The translations under genes were made by a program, and so were the position numbers. Of a stretch of 64,000 bases of DNA, positions 1 through 10,289 are shown piece after piece (the stretch's first letter is position 1; the number at the start of each line of letters is the position of its first letter). The notes under the pieces are model-generated. The model was not told the origin of the DNA. It was given only the letters and a program-made list of their open reading frames with translations, and searched no databases. This DNA is from Lithodes maja (lineage: Eukaryota > Arthropoda > Malacostraca > Decapoda > Lithodidae), in the NCBI GenBank assembly GCA_037953745.1, contig JBAKBP010012379.1:1-64000 (forward strand), given 5' to 3'.

Positions 1-1164
1 GGACAAGCATATATTTACATGTATTAGATTTAAGGGGTTAATGTGAACAGCGATCTTCTTGATGAGGATAGTTGGTGAACGTTCTACATGTTCACGAGTT
101 ATATGCCCAGCCCATCATCCAATTTGTGACTAGACTAGTGCCATGTGTAAGAGCCCGACCATGCCCAGGAGTTGTCTGTAGAGGGGCGAGGACTTAGCCT
201 TGATTTGCCTACCGAGCCAGGAGCGAGTGTAGTACCAGAGACTACAGCTCGCTCGTAGTGCCGGTATAGTAGAGTAACGTAATTTATCTGTCCTTGTGTT
301 CTCTGCAGTCTTTTCCTGGGTTCTCGCTTTCGGTGCTGGGACTCGTTGTTCCTGTGACTTGGCCTGCTAGCTAGAACACATGGGGATGATGAGTGGGTTA
401 TATCTTTATTTTACTATGCATTGCAGCTCTCTTTAAGTTTATGTATGTAACACTTTACAATACACATTACTCACACACAAGACAACACTATTAATACTTT
501 CATGTATCAATTAACTGCACTGTCGTTTTGCTGCTGTGTCCGGAGTTCCGTTGCGTAGGGCGCATACGGACTCAGAGGGGAGACAGAGTGAGAGAAGCGA
601 AGTAGCCTATGCGGTAGTAGGCTACCGGCGCAGTACTGTTGCCTGCAACCTTTTAGTTATTCCAAGTATAGATTCATTATTACAATAAGTGACTACTATT
701 TATGTTCCTTCCATGTGTATTATTAGGTATCTACTGGATCATGAACATCTTGTATGCTACATGCTAGTGCATGTTAGTAGGGGACAGTTATTCTAGTGCA
801 CGCGCTTTCAAGTAGGCGTGTACATTTGTCATTTAGCATTTCACTGTCATACCTTTAGCCTGCTTCTATTCTACATTATTAGAGGCTTAATATTAACGTA
901 GTTTCTTGAGTATTGCATTTCTTTAGTCATAACGTAACCTATAAATGTCTGAGGGAGTTTAGCCTCATAGCCTACCCCTGTTGTACACTTTCGCCGAGTT
1001 AAGGTACCTCGTTACCATAGACGATAACTCTGTAGGGCGTTGGTGCTTTTGTTGTCTGGAGCATATAGTATTTGGGACTGGAATCGAGCGTGTCGTTGTC
1101 ACATAAGCCATTTCTGTCCTACGATCAAGAATCCCGAATATGTATTGCCGATCCAGCCGTAACA
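1..1164 (+). repeat. 5' LTR of Gypsy-A copy 1 (partial)
   Basis: This is the 3' part of the LTR; the missing upstream part is about 640 bp judged from the complete 3' LTR (1804 bp). It ends in GTAACA at 1164, directly before the AAATGGCGACC leader start. It matches 7425-8588 without length change. Confidence 0.92.
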
Positions 1165-1167
1165 AAA

Positions 1168-1180
1168 TGGCGACCTTGCA
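1168..1180 (+). other. Primer-binding site of Gypsy-A copy 1
   Basis: TGGCGACCTTGC starts three bases after the LTR end. TGGCGACC is complementary to a tRNA 3' end reading GGTCGCCA, the kind used by tRNA-Arg-primed Gypsy elements such as 412 and mdg1. The same site follows the 5' LTRs at 29459 and 57202. The tRNA identity is inferred from the 8-base core only. Confidence 0.65.
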
Positions 1181-1404
1181 CAAGATTCAGTAGTATCCTA
1201 TCACATGTTTTTTGGAGAACTATTCTATGCTACCTAGTAGAGCTGGCTAGAATTTTCTTGCATATTGGAGGAATTTGTATTGTGTCATTGTATTGGTGGA
1301 CTTGCAGATTGTTTCGTTGGGGGTGTCTAGAGTAGAGTCATTCAAGCATCTTTAACATTTTGTGAGTCGAGACTGCAATTAGTAATAAGCACTTCTTTTT
1401 TTTT

Positions 1405-4400
1405 ATGAACAGCAATTGTATAACCAGCACTATGTCTAATGACTCATCATTTACGGGGGAGGATAACACGGTACAGCCTAGTAACCAGCAAGTACAACAG
1501 ATGTTTAGGGAGGGGAGTGTTATAAGTGGAGAGAGGGATGCCCGGGCATTTTTGCAGACACCTTTGACCGAACAGCGCCTGCAGGCTATTGATTGTTACG
1601 GTCTTCGCTGTTTAGCCACGGTTTTGGGGCGGGACTGTCCTGACAGTTGGCCCAAGAAGAATTTGGTGGCATGTTTGTTGGGTGATGGCGATGGGGCGGT
1701 GGGTGGAGTGGGGTCTTGGGGGGTTCCCTCCAAGCCTCCATTCCACTCTACCCCTGAGCTGGGCCCTCAGCCAGCGAGTCTTAGCACGATGCAGCAGGAG
1801 GGTTCTCAAGGGCAAGCTGGCTTACCCGTAAACACGTCTCGGTGTGGATCCCCCATTTTGTGCTCTCCCCCCCCAGGCCTGTCTCCTGAGATGTTATTTC
1901 AGCTAGAACTAGCTAAGTTTAAGCTGCAGGAGACTCAGATACAACAGGCTAGTATAGAACGCATAGAGGTTGCTAGAATCCAAGCCAATCAGGATGCAAC
2001 CAGGTACCAGGCTGAAATGGATGTCGAGAAGTCTAGAGTAGAGACCACGGGGCGTCATCTCGGTGGTGGGCACCGGGTTACAGACTCACTTTCGCATTTA
2101 ATTAAGTTAGTACCCGCATTTGATGAGACAGCAGTGACTGAGTTTTTTGCTCGTTTCGAAAAGAAGTGTCGTGAGTATGACTGGCCGGAGGTTAAATGGG
2201 CAGCATTAGTTTCATCACGTCTAGTGGGTAAGGGGTTGAAAGCCTACGATGCACTGTCACTGGACGAGAGTGTCGTGTATGGACTGGTGAAGGAGGCTGT
2301 GCTCCGGGCCTACGAACTGCAACCCGAAACTTATAGATTGAAGTTCCGTGGCGTGAATAAGAAGAGCGACGTCAGTTTTATGGAGCACGCACGGGACTTA
2401 ACAGATGCAGGTAATAACTGGTTTCGGTCCGAGCACGCAGAGTCGGCTGAGGAAATTAAGCAACTTTTCTATCTGGAACAGTTTTACAAATGCACTGGAA
2501 CCGATCTAACGCTGAACATTAAGGAAAAATGTCCCAAGACAGTAGAGGAGGCTGCCAAGATGGCAGACTTCAGATTATCATTGATTCGTGGTTGCGGTGC
2601 CGCTCAGAGGGCTGAGTCAGGGCAGAAGGGGCGCTATACCCCACCCACCAGAGTTTTTGATAATAACAAATCCTATGACACGCATAACCACACTAAATGC
2701 ATTGCACCTAATAACACCTACAAACACAAGCCTCTCCCGTTTACTAAAGGTCAGGCCCCTTCTTCGCCCGCACAAGGGAAGAAGCCCATTGGGGATGTGA
2801 AATGTTACAAATGTCAGAAGCTAGGCCATTATTCACGTGAGTGCCCTAGTAACACTCCCGCTAAGCCGGTGTCATTGGTTCACAGTATCGGTGTGTCTCT
2901 GAAGGCTGCAGCAACTGCCCGGGGTAGGTTGTCAGCAGCTGAGGCACACGCGGTAAAGAAGCGTACGGAAGGCTCGACACCTGTCCGGGACACTTTCTGT
3001 AGCCATCGGGGGCACGGGTTTGTGAGCTGGGGGAGTGAACTACGGAGGGTTGACTTGCTGAGGGATACGGGGGCTTCGCAAACTTTGTTGAGGAACTTCA
3101 CAGGGAAACCGATAAATGCGGCCAGAGTTGTTGTGGTGCAGGGTATAAATGCTACGAGGTCATACCCACTTGTGAGGTTGGAGTTGAGAGTGGGAGAGGT
3201 GTGCAGGGAGCTGGATGTAGGGATCGTTGAGTGTTTGCCAGTTGAGGGCGTCGACCTTCTTCTCGGCAACGACTTTGCGGTGCCCACTTCCGGGACTCCA
3301 CCCTTAGTCGTTGCCGAGAGGGCGGCCGACGTGGATGGTGAGAATCGGGAATGGGTTGGGAGGTGCCAACAGGATGAGATGGCCTGTGTGGTAACCCGAT
3401 CTCGCTCTGCGGCTCCTGCACAGCCTAGCACTCAACCTCGGGGACAGTGGAGGAAGGATCAGGAGAAGGTTGCTAAGGGCAGGAAAAGGGACATTGATTC
3501 TGCTGCACTTCTCGGTGATTCGGTACTTGGACCTATAATAAACACGGGAGTTGACTCTGGCCCAGATATGGTGTGTAACAAGGCAGAGTTGGGTAAGACT
3601 TCGCGTGAGGCAAGAGCTGTAGCGAGAGCCACTAAGGCAGTAGAGCCTACTAGCCGGGGTAATGTCTTATTACAAAACCATCTTGATGCATTGACGCCCA
3701 GGGACATTAGTGAGCAGCAGCTGCAAGACGCTAGCCTAGCTCGTTATAGCAATGGTGCCATAGAGTTGGAGGAAGATGGGGATGCGAAGCCGGGAGATTT
3801 CTTTAGGCTCAACAGGATATTGTACCGCAGATTTCTAGACCCCAAATCGAAGTGGGAGGGCGGTGCGAGGGTAGTAGACCAGGTGGTTGTTCCAAATAAG
3901 TATAGAGAGTCCTTATTGTGTCTGGCGCATGATGTGCCGGTGGCGGGTCATTTGGGGGTAACAAAAACATTGGCGGCATTGGGCAGGTTTTTCTGGTGGC
4001 CTGGGGTCAAGGCTGATGTCTGTGCATGGGTGGCTGGGTGTGCGACCTGCCAGACAACGGGGAAGCCTAACCAGACAATCCCGAAGGCACCTTTGTTTCC
4101 CATACCTGTCACCGGGCCTCCGTTCAGCAAAGTTGTAGTAGATTTGGTTGGCCCTTTCCCGCCTACTAGTAGTGGCAATAAATTCCTGTTGACAATCATG
4201 GATGTGGCTACGAGATACCCGGACGCATACCCCATGAGAAACGGCTCGGCAAAGGCAGTTGTTAAAAACTTATTATTGTTCTGTTCCCGTTATGGATTTC
4301 CACGTGAGGTGCAGTCAGACCAGGGGAGCAATTTTACATCCAAATTGTTCAAGCAAACCCTTCAGTTGCACGGTATATGTTCTGTAGTGTCGTCAGCCTA

Positions 4401-6504
4401 CCATCCCGAGAGTCAGGGAGTCTTGGAGCGGTGGCACTCGACCCTGAAGAGTATGCTACGCTGTTACTGTGCAGAACATGACACTGATTGGGATTTGGGT
4501 CTGCCGTATGTTCTGTTCGCTGCACGTGAAGTCCCAGGAGAGAGCCTGGGGTTCAGTCCAAATCAACTAGTCTTTGGCCATAATGTGAGAGGACCTTTAA
4601 GTATGGTGAAAGAGATCTGGGAGGGCGAAGAGAAGCCGGTGTCTGTACTTAAATATATCCTTGAGAGCCGGGAGAGACTTATAGGTTGCATGGCAGCGGC
4701 AGGTAATAACTTGGTTAATGCACAGGCGGTCATGAAGCACCAGTATGACGCCAAGGTGAAGCTTCGGGAGTTTTCGGTGGGTCAGGAGGTAATGTTGCTT
4801 TTACCTTTGCCTGGACACCCCCTTTCTGCCAAGTTTATTGGGCCGTATGTGGTGGCTAAGAAACTGTCCGACCTTGATTATCTCGTTGCAACACCTGACC
4901 GTAGAAAAAAACATCAGTTATGTCATGTTAACCTCATGAAAGAGTATGTGAGACGCCCCTCAGAGCCTCTCACTGTCCCTGTGCTGGCCTGCAGCGGCCA
5001 GGGTGGAGAAGGAGGTGGGGACAGTCATGCTGCTGAGGAGGATAGCTGGGACTGTGTCATTTCCGCGGAACAGTGGGCGGGGAATACTGAACAAGAGGCT
5101 AGGCAAGCTGTAAGTCACCTGCCTGAGCACCAGGGTGCTGCTGTCCTAGGCCTGTTCAGGTCATACCCCTCTGTTTTCGCCGAACACCCAGGTCTCACTA
5201 CTCAGGTAACGCACGACGTGGACGTCGGTGATAATGTGCCCTTCAAGTCAGTGCCCTACCGTGTGCCCCCGGTAAAGTTGCCAGCTTTACGGGAGGAGTT
5301 AAAGTACATGGTTGAGAGAGGGATGATCACTGAAGGTTATGTGAAGTGGACATCACCCGTCACGTTGCAGCCAAAACCTGACGGCAAGGTGCGGTTCTGC
5401 ATAGATTTTCGTAGGCTAAATGGCTTGACCACTACCAACCCTTACCCTTTGCCTCGAGTTGACGACAGCGTGGACAAGATAGGGAATGCAAAGTACCTTA
5501 CTAAAATTGATCTTGTAAAAGGCTACTGGCAAGTACCCCTGTCGGACCGAGCTAAGCAAGTTTGTGGTTTTGTGGTAGATGGCAAGACCTACCAATGTAA
5601 CGTAATGCCTTATGGGCTTAAGAACGCACCTGCCACGTTTCAGAACCTGATGAACGATATTTGTGACGAAATCCCTAACTGCACGGTCTACCTTGATGAC
5701 GTGATAGTGTATGATGACAATTTTGAAAATCACCTAAGGCACTTAGAGACCCTGTTTGGGAAGTTGCACGATGCTGGGCTGGTGGTGAACCTGAGGAAGT
5801 GCGAGTTTGTAAAGGCTACTGTGCAGTATCTTGGCTTCGTGGTCGGGTTAGGCCGGGTGTGCCCCCCCCTGAGCAAGATACAGGCTATCAATATGTTTCC
5901 CAGGCCCACCACTAAGCGCCAGGTCATGCGGTTCCTAGGTATGATAGGCTATTATAGGCGCTTCATCCGGGGATACTCTACTGTCTTAGCACCGTTAACT
6001 GATCTACTGTCGAAGTCAGTGAAGTTCTGTTGGGCTTCGGAGTGTCAGAGGGCTTTCGACCTAGTCAAGCACCTGCTGTGTACACATCCGATTTTGAGAG
6101 CCCCAGACTTTTCCAGGAGTTTTCAGCTGGCGACTGATGCCAGCGGTGTGGGTGCCGGGGCAGTGTTACTGCAGACTGATTCCGAGGGCTTGGAACACCC
6201 AGTGAGCTTCTTTTCTCGCAAGTTTAATTCGGCACAAAGGAATTACTCGACTATAGAGAAGGAGCTTCTTGCTATCGTTTTGTCGCTCAAACATTTCGAA
6301 GTTTATGTTCCAGCCTACGGCCCGGTAGTGACGATTTATACGGACCATCATCCCTTGAAATTCCTAAATCAGTTTCACAATCGGAATATGCGGTTGACCA
6401 GGTGGTCCCTAATGCTCCAAGAGTATAATCTCAACATTCAGCATATTGCCGGGAGTGAGAACGTGATAGCAGATTGTCTATCAAGGGTTGATGATCCAGG
6501 ATAG
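1405..6504 (+). CDS. gag-pol: Gag-Pol polyprotein with order gag-PR-IN-RT-RH
   Basis: One uninterrupted frame of 1699 codons encodes everything needed for retrotransposition. The gag part holds a capsid-like helical region (about residues 230-400) and a CCHC zinc knuckle at 467-480 (CYKCQKLGHYSREC). An aspartic protease follows, with DTGAS at 554-558. The integrase has an HHCC zinc finger (H842, H849, C879, C882), a catalytic triad D913, D972, E1008 with the usual 35 residues between the last two, and a GPY/F module near 1150 (SAKFIGPYVV). Only then comes the RT (D1369 and YLDD at 1429-1432) and the RNase H (D1578, E1618 or E1620, D1647). Integrase before RT is the Copia order, but the RT and GPY/F module are Gypsy-like, as in Gmr1-type elements. 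There is no stop or frameshift between gag and pol. The in-frame ATG at 1432 (MSNDSSF) is an equally good start, because Gypsy-B begins with MSYTGSEE at the matching place. All catalytic residues are present, so the copy may be active. Confidence 0.95.
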   Translation: MNSNCITSTMSNDSSFTGEDNTVQPSNQQVQQMFREGSVISGERDARAFLQTPLTEQRLQAIDCYGLRCLATVLGRDCPDSWPKKNLVACLLGDGDGAVGGVGSWGVPSKPPFHSTPELGPQPASLSTMQQEGSQGQAGLPVNTSRCGSPILCSPPPGLSPEMLFQLELAKFKLQETQIQQASIERIEVARIQANQDATRYQAEMDVEKSRVETTGRHLGGGHRVTDSLSHLIKLVPAFDETAVTEFFARFEKKCREYDWPEVKWAALVSSRLVGKGLKAYDALSLDESVVYGLVKEAVLRAYELQPETYRLKFRGVNKKSDVSFMEHARDLTDAGNNWFRSEHAESAEEIKQLFYLEQFYKCTGTDLTLNIKEKCPKTVEEAAKMADFRLSLIRGCGAAQRAESGQKGRYTPPTRVFDNNKSYDTHNHTKCIAPNNTYKHKPLPFTKGQAPSSPAQGKKPIGDVKCYKCQKLGHYSRECPSNTPAKPVSLVHSIGVSLKAAATARGRLSAAEAHAVKKRTEGSTPVRDTFCSHRGHGFVSWGSELRRVDLLRDTGASQTLLRNFTGKPINAARVVVVQGINATRSYPLVRLELRVGEVCRELDVGIVECLPVEGVDLLLGNDFAVPTSGTPPLVVAERAADVDGENREWVGRCQQDEMACVVTRSRSAAPAQPSTQPRGQWRKDQEKVAKGRKRDIDSAALLGDSVLGPIINTGVDSGPDMVCNKAELGKTSREARAVARATKAVEPTSRGNVLLQNHLDALTPRDISEQQLQDASLARYSNGAIELEEDGDAKPGDFFRLNRILYRRFLDPKSKWEGGARVVDQVVVPNKYRESLLCLAHDVPVAGHLGVTKTLAALGRFFWWPGVKADVCAWVAGCATCQTTGKPNQTIPKAPLFPIPVTGPPFSKVVVDLVGPFPPTSSGNKFLLTIMDVATRYPDAYPMRNGSAKAVVKNLLLFCSRYGFPREVQSDQGSNFTSKLFKQTLQLHGICSVVSSAYHPESQGVLERWHSTLKSMLRCYCAEHDTDWDLGLPYVLFAAREVPGESLGFSPNQLVFGHNVRGPLSMVKEIWEGEEKPVSVLKYILESRERLIGCMAAAGNNLVNAQAVMKHQYDAKVKLREFSVGQEVMLLLPLPGHPLSAKFIGPYVVAKKLSDLDYLVATPDRRKKHQLCHVNLMKEYVRRPSEPLTVPVLACSGQGGEGGGDSHAAEEDSWDCVISAEQWAGNTEQEARQAVSHLPEHQGAAVLGLFRSYPSVFAEHPGLTTQVTHDVDVGDNVPFKSVPYRVPPVKLPALREELKYMVERGMITEGYVKWTSPVTLQPKPDGKVRFCIDFRRLNGLTTTNPYPLPRVDDSVDKIGNAKYLTKIDLVKGYWQVPLSDRAKQVCGFVVDGKTYQCNVMPYGLKNAPATFQNLMNDICDEIPNCTVYLDDVIVYDDNFENHLRHLETLFGKLHDAGLVVNLRKCEFVKATVQYLGFVVGLGRVCPPLSKIQAINMFPRPTTKRQVMRFLGMIGYYRRFIRGYSTVLAPLTDLLSKSVKFCWASECQRAFDLVKHLLCTHPILRAPDFSRSFQLATDASGVGAGAVLLQTDSEGLEHPVSFFSRKFNSAQRNYSTIEKELLAIVLSLKHFEVYVPAYGPVVTIYTDHHPLKFLNQFHNRNMRLTRWSLMLQEYNLNIQHIAGSENVIADCLSRVDDPG

Positions 6505-6784
6505 TCGTGCACGGTGTGTGGGTTGAGCAGGAGTAAAATTAGGCTATCATAACGCCGTCCAAAAAGATTATAAAACAATAAAATAAACGAGAAAATTTGT
6601 TTTAGTTTTGTAAGTCTTTATTGTTGTAGCATGATGCATGCGATATTGTGTTTTATGTATAATTCACACTTCAGTTGTTGTGCACCTTTTGCAATTAGTG
6701 GCAGCTAAGGGTAGCAGGTCGGTTGGTTGCCTGTCAGATTTTGATAATGCTTCTAAGGTCGATTATCTAAAATCTTGGGGGGGC
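6505..6784 (+). other. 3' untranslated part and polypurine tract of Gypsy-A copy 1
   Basis: Non-coding, AT-rich, with AATAAA-like runs near 6575-6590. It ends in the G-run of AATCTTGGGGGGGC directly before the LTR's TGTGAC. The same G-run tract precedes the 3' LTRs at 33700 and 62829, consistent with a plus-strand primer. Confidence 0.75.
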
Positions 6785-8588
6785 TGTGACGCACCCAGTG
6801 CGTAGCAACGTAACCTGATTGTACTCCTTGGTACTCCACTGTACCGTCACGGACCGTGTACCATGCTGGCTGCTTATATTGAGTGTGACAACGTATAACT
6901 ATGTTCTTTGTATCTCTGCAAAGGTCTCGTCATTTGCTAACCAGTGGTGGGTTTTGTTTTAAGCCATGTCGAGACCTTCCATTTAATATGTAGTATCAAT
7001 AGAGAAGTTGATAGATGAGATGATAGGAATTCAGAGAGAGAGAGTGAGTTAGACTTCAGAGCGAGAGGGTAGCGGTGCGCCACGCTGCCGGGGGGGTGGT
7101 TGCCAGACGTATGGACCGGTTGGCAGCCCTGCGCTTATAGCTAGGTGCGACAGGGTTGGTAGTACATTGCCGCCTGCCTATGCTGTCTGGGCTGCCCATG
7201 TTGTCGTACAGCACATTGCCTGGAGGCTCGCTGTGTGCTCTATGACCAGGTTGCCTAGAACCTTTGAGATTCTAACATCCCTTGCCCTCTCTCCCTACTT
7301 CTCACGGTTGCACTCTTTCTCTCTGACGACATTACTCTCATTTCATTCTTCTCTCTATTTAAATGCATAACCTTCCCTTGAGGTCCTAAAGGAGTTTCAG
7401 CACTCACCTCTCGTATTACTCTTAGGACAAGCATATATTTACATGTATTAGATTTAAGGGGTTAATGTGAACAGCGATCTTCTTGATGAGGATAGTTGGT
7501 GAACGTTCTACATGTTCACGAGTTATATGCCCAGCCCATCATCCAATTTGTGACTAGACTAGTGCCATGTGTAAGAGCCCGACCATGCCCAGGAGTTGTC
7601 TGTAGAGGGGCGAGGACTTAGCCTTGATTTGCCTACCGAGCCAGGAGCGAGTGTAGTACCAGAGACTACAGCTCGCTCGTAGTGCCGGTATAGTAGAGTA
7701 ACGTAATTTATCTGTCCTTGTGTTCTCTGCAGTCTTTTCCTGGGTTCTCGCTTTCGGTGCTGGGACTCGTTGTTCCTGTGACTTGGCCTGCTAGCTAGAA
7801 CACATGGGGATGATGAGTGGGTTATATCTTTATTTTACTATGCATTGCAGCTCTCTTTAAGTTTATGTATGTAACACTTTACAATACACATTACTCACAC
7901 ACAAGACAACACTATTAATACTTTCATGTATCAATTAACTGCACTGTCGTTTTGCTGCTGTGTCCGGAGTTCCGTTGCGTAGGGCGCATACGGACTCAGA
8001 GGGGAGACAGAGTGAGAGAAGCGAAGTAGCCTATGCGGTAGTAGGCTACCGGCGCAGTACTGTTGCCTGCAACCTTTTAGTTATTCCAAGTATAGATTCA
8101 TTATTACAATAAGTGACTACTATTTATGTTCCTTCCATGTGTATTATTAGGTATCTACTGGATCATGAACATCTTGTATGCTACATGCTAGTGCATGTTA
8201 GTAGGGGACAGTTATTCTAGTGCACGCGCTTTCAAGTAGGCGTGTACATTTGTCATTTAGCATTTCACTGTCATACCTTTAGCCTGCTTCTATTCTACAT
8301 TATTAGAGGCTTAATATTAACGTAGTTTCTTGAGTATTGCATTTCTTTAGTCATAACGTAACCTATAAATGTCTGAGGGAGTTTAGCCTCATAGCCTACC
8401 CCTGTTGTACACTTTCGCCGAGTTAAGGTACCTCGTTACCATAGACGATAACTCTGTAGGGCGTTGGTGCTTTTGTTGTCTGGAGCATATAGTATTTGGG
8501 ACTGGAATCGAGCGTGTCGTTGTCACATAAGCCATTTCTGTCCTACGATCAAGAATCCCGAATATGTATTGCCGATCCAGCCGTAACA
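6785..8588 (+). repeat. 3' LTR of Gypsy-A copy 1 (1804 bp)
   Basis: It is bounded by TG...CA (TGTGACGCACCC to CCGTAACA) and matches the LTR at 55398-57198 over its whole length with scattered differences. One is a GC-rich stretch at about 7078-7100 (CACGCTGCCGGGGGGGTGG) absent from the copy-2 LTRs. Small reading frames inside are LTR sequence and not genes. Confidence 0.93.
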
Positions 8589-8619
8589 ATACAGGCACAT
8601 ACATACGCATACAAACGCA

Positions 8620-9172
8620 AATTACACATACTGTATAGACACACACAAACGTACACATATAGACATGTACACATACTGTATAGACACACCCAAACGTACA
8701 CATATAGACATGTACACATACTGTATAGACACACCCAAACGTACACATATAGACATGTACACATACTGTATAGACACACCCAAACGTACACATATAGACA
8801 TGTACACATACTGTATAGACACACACAAACGTACACATATAGACATGTACACATACTGTATAGACACACACAAACGTACACATATAGACATGTACACATA
8901 CTGTTTAGACACACCCAAACGTACACATATAGACATGTACACATACTGTATAGACACACACAAACGTACACATATAGATATGTACACATACTGTATAGAC
9001 ACACACAAACGTACACATATAGACATGTACACATACTGTATAGACACACACAAACGTACACATATAGACATGTACACATACTGTATAGACACACACAAAC
9101 GTACACATATAGACATGTACACATACTGTATAGACACACACAAACGTACACATTTTGACATGTACACATACT
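8620..9172. repeat. Minisatellite, 45-bp unit, about 12 copies
   Basis: A 45-bp unit containing ACACATACTGTATAGACACA and CAAACGTACACATATAGACA repeats head to tail, with variants ACACACAAAC and ACACCCAAAC. The unit length is divisible by three and stop-free in several frames, which makes long artificial reading frames on both strands. It starts about 30 bp after the Gypsy-A 3' LTR. Confidence 0.95.
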
Positions 9173-9930
9173 CCCACCTACAAGTTGAGATTCCCCTAAC
9201 AGTCCCCCCTCACACATATAAACACTCACACTAACATATAAAGTCACATACACGACCACATACACCCACCTAGAAGTTAAGATCCTTCCATGATACCATA
9301 CTCCCCCTCTTCTCACACAAACACACACAATACTCACACAGAAAGTCACATACACACTCACATTCACCCTTCTTGAAGTTGAGATCACCCTTAATGCAAT
9401 ACACCCTCCCTCCCTCCTTAAACATATACAAACATAATATTATATCGACATACACACACACAATACACATATACAGCATAAACTAACATATGCACCCACA
9501 TGTATACAAAATCTCCATCCTGAAACATACACACATACATATAGACACATATCCTCCCAAAGCTCACACATACACACACAATACACACATATAAAGACAC
9601 ATACACACCCACATACCTACAACAAAAACTCCACTCTTAAACATAGACACACATATCGATATACATACATACACAATAAACACATATAAGTCACATACAC
9701 GCTCGCATACATACAATAAACCCACCCTTAAACAAACAACATACACACACATATTGATACATATGCACATACACCCATACACACACACACAATATAAAAT
9801 CACATACACACTCACATAGCCCTACATACACTAACCCCACCTCTCTCACACACACGCACACAATACACACATATAAAGTCACATACACGCCCACATACGC
9901 TCCCCTTAAAAGTTGCGACCCCCCCCCCCC
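9173..9930. repeat. CA-rich degenerate repeat region
   Basis: ACACAC and CATATA-rich DNA with a recurring GAAGTTGAGAT-type motif (near 9181, 9274 and 9376, roughly 95-100 bp apart) looks like a decayed tandem repeat. It ends in a C-run at 9919-9940. No coding signal was seen beyond low-complexity frames. Confidence 0.7.
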
Positions 9931-10065
9931 TCCCCCCCACCTACAGCAGAACAATGTCGCAGGCTTGGAGGAGGACAAATAGTGTGTCAGCTGAGGGAGG
10001 GTGGTGGTGGTGGTGGTGGAAGGCCATGGGGAAACAAGGGAGGGATCAGGGAGGGAAAGGCTACA

Positions 10066-10262
10066 GATATATATATAACTGGATAGATACATGGATGGAT
10101 AACTAGATAGATAACTAGATGGACACATAGATAGATAAGTAGATAGGTACATAAATAACAAGATAGATATATATATAGATAACTACAGTAGATAGATACA
10201 TAAATAGATAACTAGATAGATACATAGATAACTAGATAGATAGATAGTTATATACAGTACAG
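10066..10262. repeat. GATA-type microsatellite
   Basis: Imperfect GATA/AGAT repeats mixed with TAACTAGATAGATACATA blocks. The stretch 9931-10065 before it holds no recognisable gene. Confidence 0.85.
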
Positions 10263-10289
10263 AGACAGATATTAAAACAAGGGAGGGAA

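Larger units (their letters stand above)
1..8588 (+). mobile_element. LTR retrotransposon Gypsy-A, copy 1 (Gmr1-like Ty3/Gypsy; 5' end outside window)
   Basis: The element consists of a partial 5' LTR, a leader with a primer-binding site, one gag-pol frame, a polypurine tract and a complete 3' LTR that begins TGTGAC and ends GTAACA. Window base 1 corresponds to base 7425 of the 3' LTR, and the two LTR stretches then run in register with no length difference; I saw no mismatch in the parts I compared, so the insertion looks recent. The RT is Ty3/Gypsy-like, but the integrase precedes it, the domain order described for Gmr1-like elements. The bases after the 3' LTR are ATACA and may be one half of the target duplication; the other half is outside the window. 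No env-like frame is present. Confidence 0.93.

Noticed and set aside
2880..3431. Minus-strand frames inside gag-pol (also 5416-5733 and equivalents in the other copies)
   Set aside because: They are antisense shadows of a conserved coding frame and recur only because the element recurs.
8389..9388. Long overlapping reading frames on both strands (up to 279 codons)
   Set aside because: They are produced by the 45-bp minisatellite, whose unit is a multiple of three and stop-free; repeats of CVCLYSMCTCLYVYV have no domain and no start context.
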